Shown here in pieces: positions 4,382-6,271 of a stretch of 6,271 nt of DNA. The stretch lies in the NCBI GenBank assembly GCA_964383905.1, contig CAYLJO010000301.1, positions 1 to 6,271 of the forward strand, given 5' to 3'. Below the pieces are notes generated by a model. The model was not told where the DNA came from. It was given only the letters and a program-made list of their open reading frames with translations, and did no database searches. Position numbers and translations under genes: made by a program. The stretch comes from CAYLJO01 sp964383905 (GTDB lineage Bacteria > Acidobacteriota > Blastocatellia > Pyrinomonadales > Pyrinomonadaceae). Within the stretch, counting starts at the first letter, position 1; each line of letters opens with the position of its first letter.

Positions 4382-5989
4382 ATGGCCCTTGAGACAGATT
4401 TTATCGTGATCGGCAGCGGCATCGCCGGCTTGCGAGCAGCAATTGAGCTGGCGCGTGCCGGGGCGCATGTCACCGTACTCACCAAAGACCGCCCGGACGA
4501 ATCCAACACGGAATACGCGCAGGGGGGTATCGCCGTCGCCCTTTCAGAGGAAGACGAGGTGGCGCTGCACGAAGAGGACACGCTCAACGCCGGGGCCGGA
4601 TTGTGCGACGAGCGCGCCGTGCGTGTCATGGTTGAAGACGGCCCACGCTGCATCGGGGAACTGATCGAGTGGGGCACGGAGTTCGACCGCGAAGGCGGGC
4701 GGCTCGTCTTCACACGAGAAGCCGCGCACTCGCGTCGCCGCATCCTGCACGCGCACGGCGATTCGACCGGCAAAGAGATCGTGCGCGCATTAATCGCCAG
4801 GGCGCACGCCGAACCCGAGATCGCTTTTGTCCCACACGCGGCGACCGAGTCCCTGCTGGTGGCAGCAGGTGGGTATTGTTGCGGCGTGCGTTACCTTGAC
4901 CCGCGTGTGCGCGCGCCGCGCGAGTTACGGGCGCGGGCCCTCATCCTTGCTTCCGGCGGCGCCGGCCAGGTGTTTCTCCACACGACGAATCCTGCGGTGG
5001 CCACCGGCGATGGGATGGCGATGGCTTACGCGGCGGGGGCAGAACTGGCCGACATGGAGTTTGTGCAATTTCATCCGACGGCGCTCAACCTCGCAGACGC
5101 CCCGCGCTTCCTCCTCTCCGAAGCGATGCGCGGCGAGGGCGGCGTCCTGCGCAACGAAAACGGCGAGCGTTTCATGGCGCGCTATCATGAGCGCGCAGAG
5201 CTTGCGCCGCGCGACGTTGTGAGCCGCTCAATTGTTGCCGAGATGGAGCGCACTGCCACCAGAACAGTCTTCCTCGACATGACGGCACTCGATGCGCGCT
5301 TTCTGATCCGCCGCTTCCCGAAAATTTACGACACGTGCCTGCGTTACGGCCTTGATATAACCAGGGATCTGCTGCCGGTGTCGCCCGCCGCGCACTACTC
5401 GATGGGCGGCGTGAGGACCGATCTTAACGGCCGCACCAGCCTGCGTGGACTGTACGCGGCGGGTGAAGTAGCCTGTACCGGCGTGCACGGCGCCAATCGC
5501 CTGGCATCAAACTCGCTGCTCGAAGGTCTGGTCTTCGGCGCGCGCGCGGGCCGCGCGGCGCTCGCCGACCACTCCGGTGAAAGTTCCGGCGCGCCTGATG
5601 CGGATGAGCCGCGCGAAATCGATACTGAGCAAAACATGTACGGCTCTGGAGAGGTCGCGCTCGCCGTCCGCAAGCGCGTCAGGCGGTTGATGTGGGAGCG
5701 CGTCGGAATTCTTCGCAGCCGCAAATCTATGCAGCGCGCGTTGTGGGAATTTGACCAGATATCGCGTGCGTCGCTCGGCCGGGCGTCGCACAACTTTCTC
5801 ACCGTCGCGACTCTGATCGCCCGCGCCGCGCTGTGGCGTGAGGAAGCACGCGGCGCGCATTACCGTGTGGACTACCCGTCGCGCGACGACGAGCACTGGC
5901 GCGTGCACTCAATCATTCGCGCCGGGGCCGACATCACGTCCAGTACGGAGATTGACTTTTTGCCATCCGCTCAAGCTCATTCACGATGA
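4382..5989 (+). CDS. nadB: L-aspartate oxidase
   Basis: FAD enzyme that oxidises L-aspartate to iminoaspartate, the first step of de novo NAD synthesis, passing its product to NadA. The protein has 535 residues, close to E. coli NadB (540). The start at 4382 places the FAD-binding GSGIAG at residues 11-16, as usual. An in-frame GTG at 4334 would add 16 unlike residues. Neither start has a clear Shine-Dalgarno. Residues corresponding to known E. coli active-site positions are all present: Glu113 (REAAHS), His231 (FHPTAL), Arg277 (APRDVV), His338 (AHYSMGG) and Arg373 (GANRLASNS). HGDSTGKE, LASGGAGQ and TTNPAVATGDG complete the FAD/fumarate-reductase fold. The C-terminal helical domain begins near VRKRVRRLMWERVGI. 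The last 15 or so residues (after IIRAGADI) are not a conserved part and run into the methyltransferase remnant. nadA and nadC are not in the window. Confidence 0.96.
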   Translation: MALETDFIVIGSGIAGLRAAIELARAGAHVTVLTKDRPDESNTEYAQGGIAVALSEEDEVALHEEDTLNAGAGLCDERAVRVMVEDGPRCIGELIEWGTEFDREGGRLVFTREAAHSRRRILHAHGDSTGKEIVRALIARAHAEPEIAFVPHAATESLLVAAGGYCCGVRYLDPRVRAPRELRARALILASGGAGQVFLHTTNPAVATGDGMAMAYAAGAELADMEFVQFHPTALNLADAPRFLLSEAMRGEGGVLRNENGERFMARYHERAELAPRDVVSRSIVAEMERTATRTVFLDMTALDARFLIRRFPKIYDTCLRYGLDITRDLLPVSPAAHYSMGGVRTDLNGRTSLRGLYAAGEVACTGVHGANRLASNSLLEGLVFGARAGRAALADHSGESSGAPDADEPREIDTEQNMYGSGEVALAVRKRVRRLMWERVGILRSRKSMQRALWEFDQISRASLGRASHNFLTVATLIARAALWREEARGAHYRVDYPSRDDEHWRVHSIIRAGADITSSTEIDFLPSAQAHSR

Positions 5990-6271
5990 GTCAATTGCCG
6001 AAGTTTTTCGTGCCCTTCGGCCCGGCGGTCGGTCTTCACATCGCCGATCGGGGAAAGGCGCAGAATCGCATCATGCGCGCCGGTCTCTTTTCATCCGATT
6101 GCTGGACGGATTCGAGACCACGACGGATAATGCCGGAGGACTACTCGCGAAAATGATTAAAGATTCCGGTTTCGTAGAGGTCCGGGAGACCAGCCATTAC
6201 ATGACTCTGTTCGGTACAATGTCTCTCTACAAAGCACACAAGCCCGGTACGTCATCTCAGCAGAAATACTA
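5985..6271 (+). pseudogene. C-terminal remnant of a class I SAM-dependent methyltransferase, frameshifted twice, open at window end
   Basis: Three adjoining pieces read as one methyltransferase tail. Piece one (5985-6032) gives DESIAEVFRALRPGGR, the helix and R-P-G-G turn after the SAM-binding half. Piece two, one base later (6034-6090), gives LHIADRGKAQNRIMRAGLF. Piece three, back in the first frame (6090-6271), gives FIRLLDGFETTTDN, then LLAKMIKDSGFVEVRET and MTLFGTMSLYKAHKP. The G-F-x-x-V-x-E-T and L-F-G-T-x-x-L-Y-K-A pattern is typical of a UbiE-like methyltransferase C-terminus. An extra T near 6033 and a missing T in the run at 6087-6091 explain the shifts. The N-terminal half with the E/D-x-G-x-G-x-G SAM motif is absent, because nadB occupies that space. 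ATG at 5986 overlaps the nadB stop and opens 56 codons, but only its middle third matches the family. No stop is reached by 6271. Confidence 0.75.

Noticed and set aside
5986..6156. Separate 56-residue gene overlapping the nadB stop (ATGA)
   Set aside because: Only its middle segment matches a methyltransferase; both ends match only after a frame change, so it is better read as part of a frameshifted remnant.

Overview
The window is GC-rich bacterial DNA, and every supported gene lies on the plus strand. The organism is probably a Gram-negative soil or sediment type, and Acidobacteriota of the Blastocatellia kind is my best guess. That guess rests on a secreted S9 peptidase, Bacillus-like HutI, strong Shine-Dalgarno sites and dispersed repeats of the CTCCGCGT/CCCCGTGT type. 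It comes from general impression, not from a marker gene.

Left half (1-3439): the last 19 codons of a SnoaL/DUF4440-like gene; an exported S9 prolyl-oligopeptidase-type peptidase (90-2033); a 68-bp gap with a short purine-rich tandem repeat and a strong ribosome binding site; then imidazolonepropionase hutI (2102-3439). The first codons of hutI are made of an 8-base tandem repeat. Peptidase and HutI fit peptide and histidine scavenging, but hutH, hutU and hutG are not present here.

Middle (3440-4005): no conventional gene. A near-consensus sigma70 promoter, a perfect 15-base copy of the anti-anti-Shine-Dalgarno sequence, an 11-codon ORF, several foldable segments and a strong hairpin terminator together define a short transcription unit of about 220 nt. 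I do not recognise it, and it is the most interesting object in the window. It is followed by about 290 bp holding a broken mini-ORF and overlapping GC-rich inverted repeats.

Right half (4006-6271): a 91-residue protein of unknown function; nadB (L-aspartate oxidase, first step of de novo NAD synthesis) with all expected active-site residues; and, starting on the nadB stop codon, the C-terminal half of a class I SAM-dependent methyltransferase. That remnant lacks its SAM-binding N-terminus and carries two compensating frameshifts, so it is either a decaying pseudogene or a local sequencing error on a rearranged gene.
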